64,000 nucleotides of DNA from Gemmatimonadota bacterium. Lineage in GTDB: Bacteria; Gemmatimonadota; Gemmatimonadetes; Gemmatimonadales; GWC2-71-9. The DNA lies in assembly GCA_016713435.1 (NCBI GenBank), contig JADJPD010000010.1, positions 310,001 to 374,000 on the forward strand. Reading direction: 5' to 3'. The translations under genes and the position numbers were made by a program. Shown here piece after piece: positions 53,777-63,240 of this stretch. The notes below the pieces were generated by a model. The model was given only the letters and a program-made list of their open reading frames with translations. It ran no database searches and was not told where the DNA came from. Within the stretch, counting starts at the first letter, position 1, and each line of letters starts with the position of its first letter.

Positions 53777-55085
53777 ATGCCCGTGCGTTTCTTCGCCGCC
53801 TGTCGCCGGATGCTCCCGCTCCTGCTGGCCGCCGCGCCGCCCCTCGCGGCCCAGGCGCCGGACACTGTCACCGCCACGCTCCTCGTCCCCGACGCCGTCT
53901 GGGACGGCGTCGCCGATGCGCCGAAGGCGGGCTGGGTGGTGCTGGTGCGCGGGGAGCGGATCGTGGCGGTGGGCCCCGCGGCGTCGGTGCCGGCGCCGCG
54001 CACCGTCACCCGGGTGCCGCTCCCCGGCACCACGCTCATCCCCGGCCTCATCGAGGGCCACGCCCACCTCTTCCTGCACCCCTACGACGAGACCCTGTGG
54101 GACGACCAGGTGCTGCGCGAGCCGGCCGCCTATCGCGTGGCCGCAGCCGTGGCCCACGCCCGCGCCACCCTCCAGGCCGGCATCACCACCGAGCGCGACC
54201 TCGGCACCGAGGGCATGGGCGCCGACGACGTGCAGCTGCAGCGCGCCATCGCCCGGGGCGTCATCCCCGGGCCCCGGCTGCTCGTCGTCACCCGCGCCAT
54301 CGTGGCCACCGGGTCCTACGCCCCGCGCCGGGCCAACTACGCCTTCGACCCGCCGCAGGGGGCCGAGGAGGCCTCGGGGGCCGGGGAGCTGATCCGCGTG
54401 GTGCGGAGCCAGGTGGGGCATGGAGCCGACTGGATCAAGGTGTACGCCGACTTCGGCTGGGGCCCGGGCGGGGCCACGCTCCCCACCTTCTCCGAGGAGG
54501 AACTGCGCGTGCTGGTGGAAACCGCGCGTGGCGCCGGCCGCCCCGTCGCGGCCCACGCCAGCACGCCCGAGGGCATGCGCCGCGCCGTGATGGCCGGCGT
54601 CGAGACCATCGAGCACGGCGACGGCGGCACGCCGGAGGTGTTCCGCCTGATGCGGGACCATGGCGTGGCGCTCTGTCCCACCATCGCGGCGGCGGAGGCG
54701 TACGCCACCTACTTCGACGGCTGGGTGAAGGGCCGCATGCCGCCCCCGTCCGGCCTCGTGGCCAAGCGGCAGAGCGTCCGCGCCGCGCTCGACGCCGGCG
54801 TCACCATCTGCTTCGGCGGCGACGTGGGCGTCTTCCGCCACGGCGACAATGTGCGCGAGCTCGAGGCGATGGTGGAATACGGCATGACGCCGCTGGCCGC
54901 GCTCAGGGCGGCCACCGCCGGCAATGCCCGCACCTTCCACCTCGACGACCGCCTCGGCCGCGTGGCTCCCTGGGCTCCTGGCCGACCTCGTGGCCGTGGC
55001 CGGCGACCCGACCCGGGATGTGGCCGCCCTCCGGAAGGTCCGCTTCGTGATGAAGGGCGGGAGCGTGGTGCCGCTCGACCCGTAG
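53777..55085 (+). CDS. Secreted metal-dependent amidohydrolase (imidazolonepropionase/prolidase-like), frameshifted at the end
   Basis: The protein has a signal peptide (MLPLLLAAAPPLAAQ) and an amidohydro_1 barrel: metal motif LIEGHAHLFLHPYDE (HxH), the region WIKVYADFGWGPGG with the bridging Lys, HAST and IEHGDGGTPEV for the later His residues, and metal Asp in ICFGGDVGVFRHGDN. The C-terminal GNARTFHLDDRLGRVAPG is followed in another frame by LLADLVAVAGDPTRDV, then LRKVRFVMKGGSVVPLDP ending 55085. One extra T at 54971 explains the break. Such secreted amidohydrolases act on dipeptides or amides; the substrate is unknown. Length about 435 residues. Confidence 0.87.
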
Positions 55086-55102
55086 CCGCACCGCCTCCAA
55101 GG

Positions 55103-55142
55103 CACGACGCCCCGCCGGCTGCGCTGCCGGCGGGGCGTCGTG
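55103..55142. terminator. Strong bidirectional terminator between amidohydrolase and cbbR
   Basis: CACGACGCCCCGCCGGC TGCGCT GCCGGCGGGGCGTCGTG is a perfect 17-bp stem with a 6-base loop. It lies between two convergent genes, 17 bases after one stop and 26 bases before the other. Confidence 0.85.
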
Positions 55143-55168
55143 CTTCCCCAGGTGGTCAGGCGGCCGGC

Positions 55169-56095
55169 CTACGCCGCCACCGGCGCCTCCCACGACTGCA
55201 GGTGCGCCGCCCCGTGCTCCAGGATGAAGCGGTGCAGCGCCTCCGCCGCCGGCGAGAGCAGCTTGGACTGCAGGCTCACCACGTGCCAGGTGCGCATCAC
55301 CGGCGTGTCCTCGACGTCGAGCACCCGGAGCAGCCCCGCGCGGAGCTCGAGCCCGAGCGTGTGCCGCGACAGGAACGACAGCCCCATCCCCGCCATCACC
55401 GCCTGCTTGATGGTCTCGTTGCTCGAGGTGTCCATCGAGATGTGGGCCTCGCACCGGTGCTCGGCGAAGTACTGCTCCATCGCCGCCCGCGTCCCGGACC
55501 CCGGCTCCCGCACGATGAACGGCTGCCCCACCAGCGCGCTCGCCGAGAGCGGACCCGCGGCTGCGAGCGGATGATCCGCCGGGCAGACGAAGACGAACGG
55601 GTGCGGCGCAAAGCTCTCGCCCCGCGCGGCGAGGGTGCGGGGCGGGCGGCCCATGATGGTGAGGTCCGCCTCGCCGGCGAGCATCAGGTTCACCAGGGCG
55701 TCCCGGTTGCCGGCCACCCGGAGGCGCAGCTCGATGCCCGGGTACTCCCGCCGGAAGCGCGCCAGGAGCTGGGGCACGAAGTACTTGGCCGTGCTGACGA
55801 TCCCGATGGTCAGCAGGCCCTCCTCCAGCCGCTTGAACCGGGCCACCGCGTCCTGCGCTTCCTTGAGTGTGGCCAGGAGCTTCCGGGCATGCTCCAGGAA
55901 CCAGCGGCCCCCGGGGGAGAGCCGGAGCTTGCGGCCCTCGCGGTCGAACAGGGGCAGCCCGACCTCCTCCTCCAAGTCCTTGATGATCATGGAGATGGCC
56001 GGCGGCGTGACGTGCAGCTTGGCGGCGGTTCGGGCCATGCTGCCCTGCTGCGCCACCTCCACGAAGACCCGGAGCTGCCGGAACGAGACGTCCAT
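55169..56095 (-). CDS. cbbR: LysR-family regulator of the Calvin cycle operon, CbbR
   Basis: The 308-residue LysR regulator has the N-terminal winged helix (FRQLRVFVEVAQQGSMARTA, AAKLHVTPPAISMIIKDLEE) and the effector domain (LLTIGIVSTAKYFVPQLLAR, ELRLRVAGNRDALVNLMLAG, EADLTIMGRPP). It is divergent from cbbL with a 115-base gap, the classical cbbR arrangement. CbbR senses Calvin-cycle metabolites or NADPH and activates cbb transcription. The CbbR identity rests on sequence style and this position. Candidate binding sites lie in the gap. Confidence 0.92.
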   Translation of the reverse strand: MDVSFRQLRVFVEVAQQGSMARTAAKLHVTPPAISMIIKDLEEEVGLPLFDREGRKLRLSPGGRWFLEHARKLLATLKEAQDAVARFKRLEEGLLTIGIVSTAKYFVPQLLARFRREYPGIELRLRVAGNRDALVNLMLAGEADLTIMGRPPRTLAARGESFAPHPFVFVCPADHPLAAAGPLSASALVGQPFIVREPGSGTRAAMEQYFAEHRCEAHISMDTSSNETIKQAVMAGMGLSFLSRHTLGLELRAGLLRVLDVEDTPVMRTWHVVSLQSKLLSPAAEALHRFILEHGAAHLQSWEAPVAA

Positions 56096-56098
56096 GGA

Positions 56099-56144
56099 TA
56101 AGCCTTTGCTGACGATGGTGGCGAGATATTGTGATTTTCGCTTA
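56099..56144. promoter_or_regulatory. Candidate CbbR/LysR operator sites in the cbbR-cbbL gap
   Basis: Two TNA-spacer-TNA elements of the type bound by CbbR are seen. TAA-GCCTTTGC-TGA at 56099-56112 (8-base spacer) touches the cbbR start, and TGA-TTTTCGC-TTA at 56132-56144 (exact 7-base spacer) lies in the A/T-rich part about 67 bases before cbbL. A direct repeat ATTGGGACCAT / ATTGGACCAT follows at about 56149-56173. Sites are sequence matches only. Confidence 0.55.
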
Positions 56145-56210
56145 TTGGATTGGGACCATACATTGGACCATCGCCTTCGTCAATCACGCCATCCTGCTGC
56201 AGGAGCTGCC

Positions 56211-57701
56211 ATGGCCGGCCACGTGGATTCCGCCATCCGCCCCGACGCCACCGACATCACCAAGGACGCGAAGAAGCGCTACGCGGCCGGGGTGCTCAAG
56301 TACCGCCAGATGGGCTACTGGGTCCCCGACTACCAGCCCGCCGAGACCGACGTGATCTGCGTCTTCCGGATCACGCCCCAGGAGGGGGTGGACCCGGTGG
56401 AGGCGGCCGCCGCGGTGGCGGGCGAGTCGAGCACGGCCACCTGGACCGTGGTCTGGACGGATCGCCTCACCGCCTGCGACAGCTACCGGGCCAAGGCCTA
56501 CCGGGTGGAGCCGGTGCCCTCGACGCCGGGCCAGTACTTCGCCTGGGTGGCGTACGACCTGGTGCTCTTCGAGGAGGGCTCGATCGCCAACATGACGGCG
56601 AGCCTGATCGGCAACGTCTTCTCGTTCAAGCCGCTCAAGGCGGCGCGGCTCGAGGACATCCGGATCCCCGTCGCGTACGTCAAGACCTTCAAGGGCCCGC
56701 CCACCGGCCTCATCGTGGAGCGCGAGCGCCTCGACAAGTACGGCCGCCCCCTCCTCGGCGCCACCACCAAGCCCAAGCTCGGCCTCTCGGGCCGGAACTA
56801 CGGGCGCGTGGTGTACGAGGGCCTCAAGGGCGGGCTCGACTTCACGAAGGACGACGAGAACATCAACAGCCAGCCGTTCATGCACTGGCGCGACCGCTTC
56901 CTCTACGTCATGGACGCGGTGAACAAGGCGAGCGCCGCGACCGGCGAGGTGAAGGGCCACTACCTCAACATCACCGCCGCGACCATGGAGGACATGTACG
57001 AGCGGGCCGAGTTCGCCAAGGAGCTCGGGTCGGTGATCGTGATGGTGGACCTGGTGATCGGCTGGACGGCCATCCAGTCGATGGCCAACTGGTGCCGCAA
57101 GAACGACATGCTGATGCACATGCACCGCGCAGGCCACGGCACCTACACCCGGCAGAAGAACCACGGCGTGAGCTTCCGCGTCATCGCCAAGTGGCTCCGC
57201 CTGGCCGGCTGCGACCACCTGCACACCGGCACCGCCGTCGGCAAGCTCGAGGGCGATCCGATGACGGTGCAGGGCTACTACAACGTCTGCCGCGACGCGT
57301 ACACCCGGCAGGACCTGCCGCGCGGCCTCTTCTTCGACCAGGACTGGGCCGACCTCAAGAAGGTCATGCCGGTGGCCTCGGGCGGCATCCACGCCGGCCA
57401 GATGCACCAGCTGCTCGACCTCTTCGGCGACGACGTGGTGCTCCAGTTCGGCGGCGGCACCATCGGCCACCCGAGCGGGATCCAGGCGGGCGCCGTGGCC
57501 AACCGGGTGGCGCTCGAGGTGATGGTCAAGGCCCGCAACGAGGGCAAGAACATCCTGCAGGACGGCCCGATGATCCTCAAGGAAGCGGCCAAGTCCTGCA
57601 CCCCGCTGCAGCAGGCGCTCGACACCTGGGGCGAGGTCACGTTCAACTACGCCTCCACCGACACCAGCGACTTCACCCCTTCGCCGACCGCGTCGGCCTG
57701 A
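56211..57701 (+). CDS. cbbL: RuBisCO large subunit, form I red-type (IC/ID)
   Basis: The 496-residue enzyme fixes CO2 onto ribulose-1,5-bisphosphate. Active-site parts are LGATTKPKLGLSGRNYGRVV (catalytic Lys), GGLDFTKDDENINSQPFMHW (carbamylated Lys with Asp and Glu metal ligands), MHMHRAGHGTYTRQKNHGVS, HLHTGTAVGKLEGDP (loop 6 is close by) and PVASGGIHAGQMHQLLDLFG. The sequence style (DFTKDDENINSQPF, LYVMDAVNKA) and the CbbX partner mark it as red-type. AGGAGCTGCC precedes ATG 56211. First gene of the cbb operon. Confidence 0.98.
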   Translation: MAGHVDSAIRPDATDITKDAKKRYAAGVLKYRQMGYWVPDYQPAETDVICVFRITPQEGVDPVEAAAAVAGESSTATWTVVWTDRLTACDSYRAKAYRVEPVPSTPGQYFAWVAYDLVLFEEGSIANMTASLIGNVFSFKPLKAARLEDIRIPVAYVKTFKGPPTGLIVERERLDKYGRPLLGATTKPKLGLSGRNYGRVVYEGLKGGLDFTKDDENINSQPFMHWRDRFLYVMDAVNKASAATGEVKGHYLNITAATMEDMYERAEFAKELGSVIVMVDLVIGWTAIQSMANWCRKNDMLMHMHRAGHGTYTRQKNHGVSFRVIAKWLRLAGCDHLHTGTAVGKLEGDPMTVQGYYNVCRDAYTRQDLPRGLFFDQDWADLKKVMPVASGGIHAGQMHQLLDLFGDDVVLQFGGGTIGHPSGIQAGAVANRVALEVMVKARNEGKNILQDGPMILKEAAKSCTPLQQALDTWGEVTFNYASTDTSDFTPSPTASA

Positions 57702-57719
57702 GCCGGGAGCTCCCAGACC

Positions 57720-58163
57720 ATGATGACCAACCCGACGGGCCGCCTGACGCAGGGCCAGTTCAGCTTCCTGCCCGACCTGACCGACACGGAGATCGCCCTG
57801 CAGGTGGCCTACGGCCTCCGGAAGGGCTACGCCTGGAGCGTCGAGTACACCGACGACCCGCATCCCCGGAACACCTACTGGGAGATGTACGGCAACCCGA
57901 TGTTCGACCTCGCCGACCCGGCCGGCGTGCTCCGGGAGCTGACGGGCTGCCGCCAGGCCTTCCCGCGGCACTACATCCGGCTGGTGGCGTTCGACTCGAC
58001 GCGCGGCGTGGAGTCCATCGCCATGAGCTTCATCGTGCAGCGGCCGCCGAGGGAGCCGGGCTTCCAGCTGTCGCGGCAGGAGGTGCACAACCGCACCATC
58101 CGCTACACCATCGGGAGCTACGCCACGCAGGATCCCGAGGGCGAGCGCTACGGCGAGGGCTGA
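57720..58163 (+). CDS. cbbS: RuBisCO small subunit, red-type
   Basis: The 147-residue subunit has TQGQFSFLPDLTDTEIALQV, AYGLRKGYAWSVEYTDDPHP, RNTYWEMYGNPMFDLADPAG, REL-related helix, and VAFDSTRGVESIAMSFIVQR. The C-terminal extension (FQLSRQEVHNRTIRYTIGSY) is typical of red-type small subunits and forms the hairpin that replaces the green-type loop in the L8S8 centre. It starts 18 bases after cbbL; ATG 57723 is an equally good start. Confidence 0.97.
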   Translation: MMTNPTGRLTQGQFSFLPDLTDTEIALQVAYGLRKGYAWSVEYTDDPHPRNTYWEMYGNPMFDLADPAGVLRELTGCRQAFPRHYIRLVAFDSTRGVESIAMSFIVQRPPREPGFQLSRQEVHNRTIRYTIGSYATQDPEGERYGEG

Positions 58164-58196
58164 GCCCGGCCGCCCGATCCGCGAGCGATCCAGACC

Positions 58197-59162
58197 ATGA
58201 CGCATCCCCGTTACGCCATCCCGGGGTCGGTGACGCCGCCCCCGGCGACGCCCGCCGCCTCCGCGGCGGCCGAGCCCGCCGGCCCGCCGGCCCGCACCGT
58301 GGGCGAGGTGCTGGCCCAGAGCCAGGTGGAGGCGGTGCTGGCCGAGCTGGACCGTGACCTCGTGGGCCTGGCGCCCATCAAGGCGCGGGTGCGGGACATC
58401 GCGGCGCTGCTGGTGATCGACAAGCTGCGCGCCAACTTCGGGCTCGAGGCGCAGTCGCCGTCGCTGCACATGTGCTTCACCGGGAACCCCGGCACGGGCA
58501 AGACCACGGTGGCGCGGCGGATGGCGCAGATCCTCCACCGCCTGGGCTACGTGCGCACCGGGCACCTGGTGGCGGTGACGCGCGAGGACCTGGTGGGCCA
58601 GTACATCGGCCACACGGCGCCCAAGACCAACGAGGTGCTGCGGAAGGCGATGGGCGGCGTGCTGTTCATCGACGAGGCCTACTACCTGTACCGCCCCGAG
58701 AACGAGCGGGACTACGGGCAGGAGGCCATCGAGCTGCTGCTGCAGGTCATGGAGAACCAGCGCGACGACCTCGTCGTGATCCTGGCGGGCTACAAGGACC
58801 GGATGGACACCTTCTTCAAGTCCAACCCGGGCATGAGCTCGCGCATCGCGCACCACCTCGAGTTCCCCGACTACAGCCCGGGCGAGCTGCTCGAGATCGC
58901 CGACCGGATGGTGGCGGGGATGCACTACCTGTTCGGCCCCGGGGCGCGCGAGGCCTTCGCCGAGTACCTCGAGCTCCGGCTGGCGCAGCCCAACTTCGCC
59001 AACGCCCGGAGCGTCCGGAACGCGCTCGACCGCATGCGGCTCCGCCAGGCCAGCCGGCTCTTCGCCGACCCGGGCCGCGAGCTCAGCAAGGACGACCTCA
59101 TCACGCTCACCCCGGCCGACATCCGGGCGAGCCGCCTCTTCGCCCGCAAGCCGGGCGCCTGA
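58197..59162 (+). CDS. cbbX: Red-type RuBisCO activase CbbX
   Basis: The 321-residue AAA+ protein removes inhibitory sugar phosphates by pulling the RuBisCO large-subunit C-terminus through its pore. P-loop FTGNPGTGKTTVARRMAQIL, pore loop DLVGQYIGHTAPKTNEVLRK, Walker B LFIDEAYYLYRPENERDYGQ and arginine-finger region PGMSSRIAHHLEFPDYSP are complete. The roughly 30-residue N-terminal Pro/Ala stretch is more variable than the rest. It follows cbbS by 33 bases, as in other red-type operons. Confidence 0.97.
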   Translation: MTHPRYAIPGSVTPPPATPAASAAAEPAGPPARTVGEVLAQSQVEAVLAELDRDLVGLAPIKARVRDIAALLVIDKLRANFGLEAQSPSLHMCFTGNPGTGKTTVARRMAQILHRLGYVRTGHLVAVTREDLVGQYIGHTAPKTNEVLRKAMGGVLFIDEAYYLYRPENERDYGQEAIELLLQVMENQRDDLVVILAGYKDRMDTFFKSNPGMSSRIAHHLEFPDYSPGELLEIADRMVAGMHYLFGPGAREAFAEYLELRLAQPNFANARSVRNALDRMRLRQASRLFADPGRELSKDDLITLTPADIRASRLFARKPGA

Positions 59163-59184
59163 CCCCCGAGCCCCGAGGGCTGCG

Positions 59185-60285
59185 ATGCCGCTGTCCCGCC
59201 GCTGGACCCTGACGCGCTACCTCATCGAGGAGCGCCGCCGCTTCCCCGAGGCGAGCGGTGACCTCAACGCGCTCATCCTCGACGTGGCCACCGCCTGCAA
59301 GGCGATCGCCAAGATCGTGGCCTTCGAGGACCTGGCGGGGGCGTTCGTGCCGGAGGGCGGCAGCAAGCTCGAGGGCGGCGCCATCAACGTCCAGGGCGAG
59401 GTGCAGAAGCGCCTCGACGTGATCAGCAACGAGATCTTCACCCGCACCAACGAGTGGAACGGGCACCTGGCCGGCATGGCCTCGGAGGAGATGGACGTCC
59501 CGTTCCAGATCCCGGCCCAGTACCCGCGGGGCAAGTACCTGCTGGTCTTCGACCCGCTCGACGGCTCGAGCAACCTGGACGTGAACGTGTCGGTGGGGAG
59601 CATCTTCTCCATCCTCCGCGCCCCCGACGACGTCGTGGCCGCCGGCCGCGACGTGGTCGAGGCGGACTTCCTGCAGCCCGGCGCCCGGCAGGTGGCGGCC
59701 GGGTACGCGCTGTACGGCCCCACCACCATGCTGGTGCTCACGGTGGGGAACGGCGTCGTGGGCTTCACGCTGAATCCCACCACGGGCGAGTTCGTGCTGA
59801 CGCACCCGAAGATCACGGTGCCGCCGGCCACGCAGGAATTCGCCATCAACAGCTCCAACGCCCGCTTCTGGGAGCCGCCGGTCAAGCGCTACGTGGATGA
59901 ATGCCTGGCGGGGAAGGCCGGCCCGCGGGGCAAGGACTTCAACATGCGCTGGATCGCCTCCCTCGTGGCCGAGGCGCACCGGATCCTGATGCGGGGCGGG
60001 GTGTTCCTCTACCCGCGCGACATGCGCGACCCGGCCAAGCCGGGCCGCCTCCGCCTGCTCTACGAGGCCAGCCCCGTCGGCATGCTGATCGAGCAGGCCG
60101 GCGGCCGCGCCAGCACCGGGCGCCAGCCCGTCCTCGGGGTCACGCCCACGGCGCTGCACCAGCGCATCGGCTTCGTCTTCGGCTCCAAGGACGAGGTGGA
60201 CCGCATCGAGCGCTACCACCAGGAGCCGCTCTCGGACGACGGCCCCGAGCCGCTCTTCGCCACGCGCAGCCTCTTCCGGGCCTGA
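59185..60285 (+). CDS. cbbF: Fructose-1,6-bisphosphatase, class I
   Basis: The 366-residue enzyme regenerates fructose-6-phosphate (and probably sedoheptulose-7-phosphate). Metal and substrate motifs are YLLVFDPLDGSSNLDVNVSV, SVGSIFSILRAP, the N-terminal LILDVATACKAIAKIVAFED and YEASPVGMLIEQAGGRASTG. It starts MPLSRRWTLTRYLIEERRRF, 22 bases after cbbX. The whole active site is intact. No allosteric AMP site can be judged from motifs. Confidence 0.96.
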   Translation: MPLSRRWTLTRYLIEERRRFPEASGDLNALILDVATACKAIAKIVAFEDLAGAFVPEGGSKLEGGAINVQGEVQKRLDVISNEIFTRTNEWNGHLAGMASEEMDVPFQIPAQYPRGKYLLVFDPLDGSSNLDVNVSVGSIFSILRAPDDVVAAGRDVVEADFLQPGARQVAAGYALYGPTTMLVLTVGNGVVGFTLNPTTGEFVLTHPKITVPPATQEFAINSSNARFWEPPVKRYVDECLAGKAGPRGKDFNMRWIASLVAEAHRILMRGGVFLYPRDMRDPAKPGRLRLLYEASPVGMLIEQAGGRASTGRQPVLGVTPTALHQRIGFVFGSKDEVDRIERYHQEPLSDDGPEPLFATRSLFRA

Positions 60286-60316
60286 GCCCGGTCTTCCGCC
60301 TCCCGGACCCCCGACC

Positions 60317-61201
60317 ATGTCCGCACGCCACCCGATCATCGCCATCACCGGCTCCTCCGGCGCCGGCACCACCTCGGTGCAGCGCACCTTCGAGAACATC
60401 TTCCGCCGCGAGGAGCTGACCGCGGCCGTCGTCGAGGGCGACAGCTTCCACCGCTACGACCGCGCCGAGATGCGGCAGCGCCAGGCCGAGGCGGAGAAGG
60501 CCGGCAACAAGCACTTCAGCCACTTTGGCCCGGACAACAACCTCTTCGCCGAGCTGGAGGAGCTGTTCCGCTGCTACGGCGAGACCGGCCGCGGGCGCTC
60601 GCGGAAGTACCTCCACGATCCCGTCGAGGCCAAGCCCTACAAGCAGGAGCCCGGCACCTTCACGGCGTGGGAGGAGATCGGCGAGGGCACCGACCTCCTC
60701 TTCTATGAAGGCCTCCACGGCGCGGTGGTGACGCCCGAGGTGAACATCGCGAAGCACCCCGACCTGCTCATCGGCGTGGTGCCGGTGGTGAACCTGGAGT
60801 GGATCCAGAAGCTCTACCGCGACAAGAACGTCCGCGGCTACTCGGCCGAGGCGGTGACCGACACCATCCTCCGGCGCATGCCCGACTACGTGCACTACAT
60901 CTGCCCCCAGTTCACCCAGACCCACGTGAACTTCCAGCGGGTGCCGATGGTGGACACCTCCAACCCCTTCATCGCCCGGGACATCCCCTCGGCGTCGGAG
61001 AGCATGGTGGTGATCCGCTTCGCGAACCCCAAGGGGATCGACTTCCCCTACCTGCTGTCCATGATCCACGACTCGTTCATGTCCCGGGCCAACACGATCG
61101 TGGTGCCGGGCGGCAAGATGGAGCTGGCGATGCAGCTCATCTTCACCCCGTTCATCTGGCGCCTGATCGAGCGCCGCAAGCGTGCCCTGGGAGCCGTCTG
61201 A
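60317..61201 (+). CDS. cbbP: Phosphoribulokinase, class I (bacterial type)
   Basis: The 294-residue kinase makes ribulose-1,5-bisphosphate from ribulose-5-phosphate and ATP. The P-loop is IAITGSSGAGTTSVQRTFEN (12-20), the base Asp region is VVEGDSFHRYDRAEMRQRQA, and DLLFYEGLHGAVVTPEVNIA carries the Walker B Asp/Glu. Length and the FSHFGPDNNLFAELEELFR block mark the short octameric form of purple and chemolithoautotrophic bacteria. Its stop overlaps the transketolase start by one base. Confidence 0.97.
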   Translation: MSARHPIIAITGSSGAGTTSVQRTFENIFRREELTAAVVEGDSFHRYDRAEMRQRQAEAEKAGNKHFSHFGPDNNLFAELEELFRCYGETGRGRSRKYLHDPVEAKPYKQEPGTFTAWEEIGEGTDLLFYEGLHGAVVTPEVNIAKHPDLLIGVVPVVNLEWIQKLYRDKNVRGYSAEAVTDTILRRMPDYVHYICPQFTQTHVNFQRVPMVDTSNPFIARDIPSASESMVVIRFANPKGIDFPYLLSMIHDSFMSRANTIVVPGGKMELAMQLIFTPFIWRLIERRKRALGAV

Positions 61202-63240
61202 TGGCCTCGTCCTCCACCGACCGGGTGCTGCGCCCGGCCAACGGCCTCACCGACCCGATGGCGGACGCGCTCCGCGCCCTCGCCATGGACGCCGTGCAGG
61301 CGGCCAACTCCGGCCACCCCGGCGCACCGATGGGCATGGCCGAGATGGCCTCGGCCCTCTGGGGCGGGCCGCTCCGCCACAACCCGGCCAACCCGGCCTG
61401 GCCCGACCGCGACCGCTTCGTGCTCTCCAACGGGCACGCCTCGATGCTGCTCTACGCGCTGCTGCACCTGAGCGGCTACGCCCTGCCGCTCGACGAGCTC
61501 AAGCGCTTCCGCCAGCTCCACAGCAAGACCCCGGGCCACCCGGAGCACGGCCTCACCCCCGGCGTGGAGACCACCACCGGCCCGCTGGGCCAGGGCCTGG
61601 CCAACGCCGTGGGCATGGCCCTCGCCGAGCGGCTCCTGGGCGACGAGTTCAACCGCCCCGGCCACGCCATCGTGGACCACCGCACCTATGTCTTCCTGGG
61701 TGACGGCTGCCTCATGGAGGGCATCAGCCACGAGGCCTGCGCCCTGGCCGGGACCTGGAAGCTCGGCAAGCTCATCGCGCTCTACGACGACAACGGCATC
61801 TCCATCGACGGCGCCGTCGACGGCTGGTTCACCGACGACACCGCCCAGCGCTTCCGCGCCTACGGCTGGCGCGTGCTCGGGCCCGTGGACGGGCACGACA
61901 CCGGCGCCGTCCGCCGCGCGCTCGCGGAGGCGGGGCAGGGGAGCGACGCGCCCACGCTGATCATCTGCCGCACCACCATCGGCAAGGGCTCGCCCGGGCG
62001 GGCCGGCACCGCCAAGGCGCACGGCGAGCCGCTCGGCGCCGACGAGATCCGCGCCACCCGCGAGGCGCTCGGCTGGAGCCACGCGCCCTTCGAGATCCCG
62101 GACGCGATCCGCGCCCAGTGGGACGCCCGCGCCCGCGGCACCGCGGCGGAGCAGGAGTGGCAGGCCCGCTTCGAGGCCTATCGCTCGGCCCATCCGGCGC
62201 TGGCCGCGGAGTTTGAGCGCCGCGTGAGCGGGGCGCTCCCGGCGGAATTCGCCACCATCCGGGCGGATGCGGTGGCCACGGCCGTGAAGCCGGCGGGCGC
62301 CGTGGCCAGCCGCAAGGCCTCGCAGCAGGTACTGGCGCTCCTCGGCCCCAAGGTGCCGGAGCTCCTCGGCGGCAGCGCCGACCTCACCGGCTCCAACCTC
62401 ACCGACTTCCCCGGCGCCGGGGCGGTGCGGGCCGGCGAGCCCGGCGGGCGGCACATCAACTACGGGGTCCGCGAGTTCGGCATGGCCGCCATCATGAACG
62501 GCATGGCGCTCCACGGCGGCTTCATCCCGTACGGCGGCACCTTCCTCACCTTCTGCGACTACAACCGCAACGCCATCCGCATGGCCGCGCTGATGAAGCA
62601 GCGGGTGATCCACGTCCTGACCCACGATTCCATCGGCCTCGGCGAGGATGGGCCCACGCACCAGGCCGTGGAGCACGCGGCCAGCCTGCGCCTCATCCCC
62701 AACCTCGAGGTCTGGCGCCCCTGCGACACCCTCGAGACCACGGTGGCCTGGACCGAGGCCGTCGCCGACGCGGCGCGCCCCTCGGCGTTGCTCCTCTCCC
62801 GCCAGAACCTCCCCGTGCTGGCGCGCGAGGCCGCGCACGTCGAGGGCATCCAGCGCGGCGGCTACGTGCTCTCCGACCGGCCCGCGCCCCAGGCCGTGAT
62901 CCTGGCCACCGGCTCCGAGGTGGGCCTGGCCATGACGGCGCAGCAGCAGCTCGATGAGCGCGGCATCCCGGTGCGCGTGGTCTCGGTGCCCTCGAGCACC
63001 CGCTTCGACCGCCAGCCGGCGGCGTGGCGGGCGGAGGTGCTCGGGCAGGGCATCCCGCGGATCGGCGTCGAGGCCGGCGTGACGCGGTGGTGGGGCCAGT
63101 ACGGCTGCGTCGCCGCGCTCGGCGTGGACAGCTTCGGCGAGTCGGCGCCGGCGCCGGCGGTCTACGAGCACTTCGGCCTCACGGCCGCGCGGCTCGTGGC
63201 GCTGGTGGAATCGCTGGTGGCCGCGCCCGCGCCGGCATGA
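61201..63240 (+). CDS. cbbT: Transketolase
   Basis: The 679-residue thiamine-diphosphate enzyme shuffles two-carbon units in the regenerative phase. Motifs: DAVQAANSGHPGAPMGMAEM, DRFVLSNGHASMLLYALLHL, TPGVETTTGPLGQGLANAVG, ThDP/Mg motif VFLGDGCLMEGISHEACALA with LYDDNGISIDG, and the C-terminal THDSIGLGEDGPTHQAVEHA and RPCDTLETTVAW. All catalytic His residues and the second-domain Glu region (REFGMAAIMNGMALHG) are present. It overlaps cbbP and cbbZ at its ends. Confidence 0.97.
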   Translation: MASSSTDRVLRPANGLTDPMADALRALAMDAVQAANSGHPGAPMGMAEMASALWGGPLRHNPANPAWPDRDRFVLSNGHASMLLYALLHLSGYALPLDELKRFRQLHSKTPGHPEHGLTPGVETTTGPLGQGLANAVGMALAERLLGDEFNRPGHAIVDHRTYVFLGDGCLMEGISHEACALAGTWKLGKLIALYDDNGISIDGAVDGWFTDDTAQRFRAYGWRVLGPVDGHDTGAVRRALAEAGQGSDAPTLIICRTTIGKGSPGRAGTAKAHGEPLGADEIRATREALGWSHAPFEIPDAIRAQWDARARGTAAEQEWQARFEAYRSAHPALAAEFERRVSGALPAEFATIRADAVATAVKPAGAVASRKASQQVLALLGPKVPELLGGSADLTGSNLTDFPGAGAVRAGEPGGRHINYGVREFGMAAIMNGMALHGGFIPYGGTFLTFCDYNRNAIRMAALMKQRVIHVLTHDSIGLGEDGPTHQAVEHAASLRLIPNLEVWRPCDTLETTVAWTEAVADAARPSALLLSRQNLPVLAREAAHVEGIQRGGYVLSDRPAPQAVILATGSEVGLAMTAQQQLDERGIPVRVVSVPSSTRFDRQPAAWRAEVLGQGIPRIGVEAGVTRWWGQYGCVAALGVDSFGESAPAPAVYEHFGLTAARLVALVESLVAAPAPA

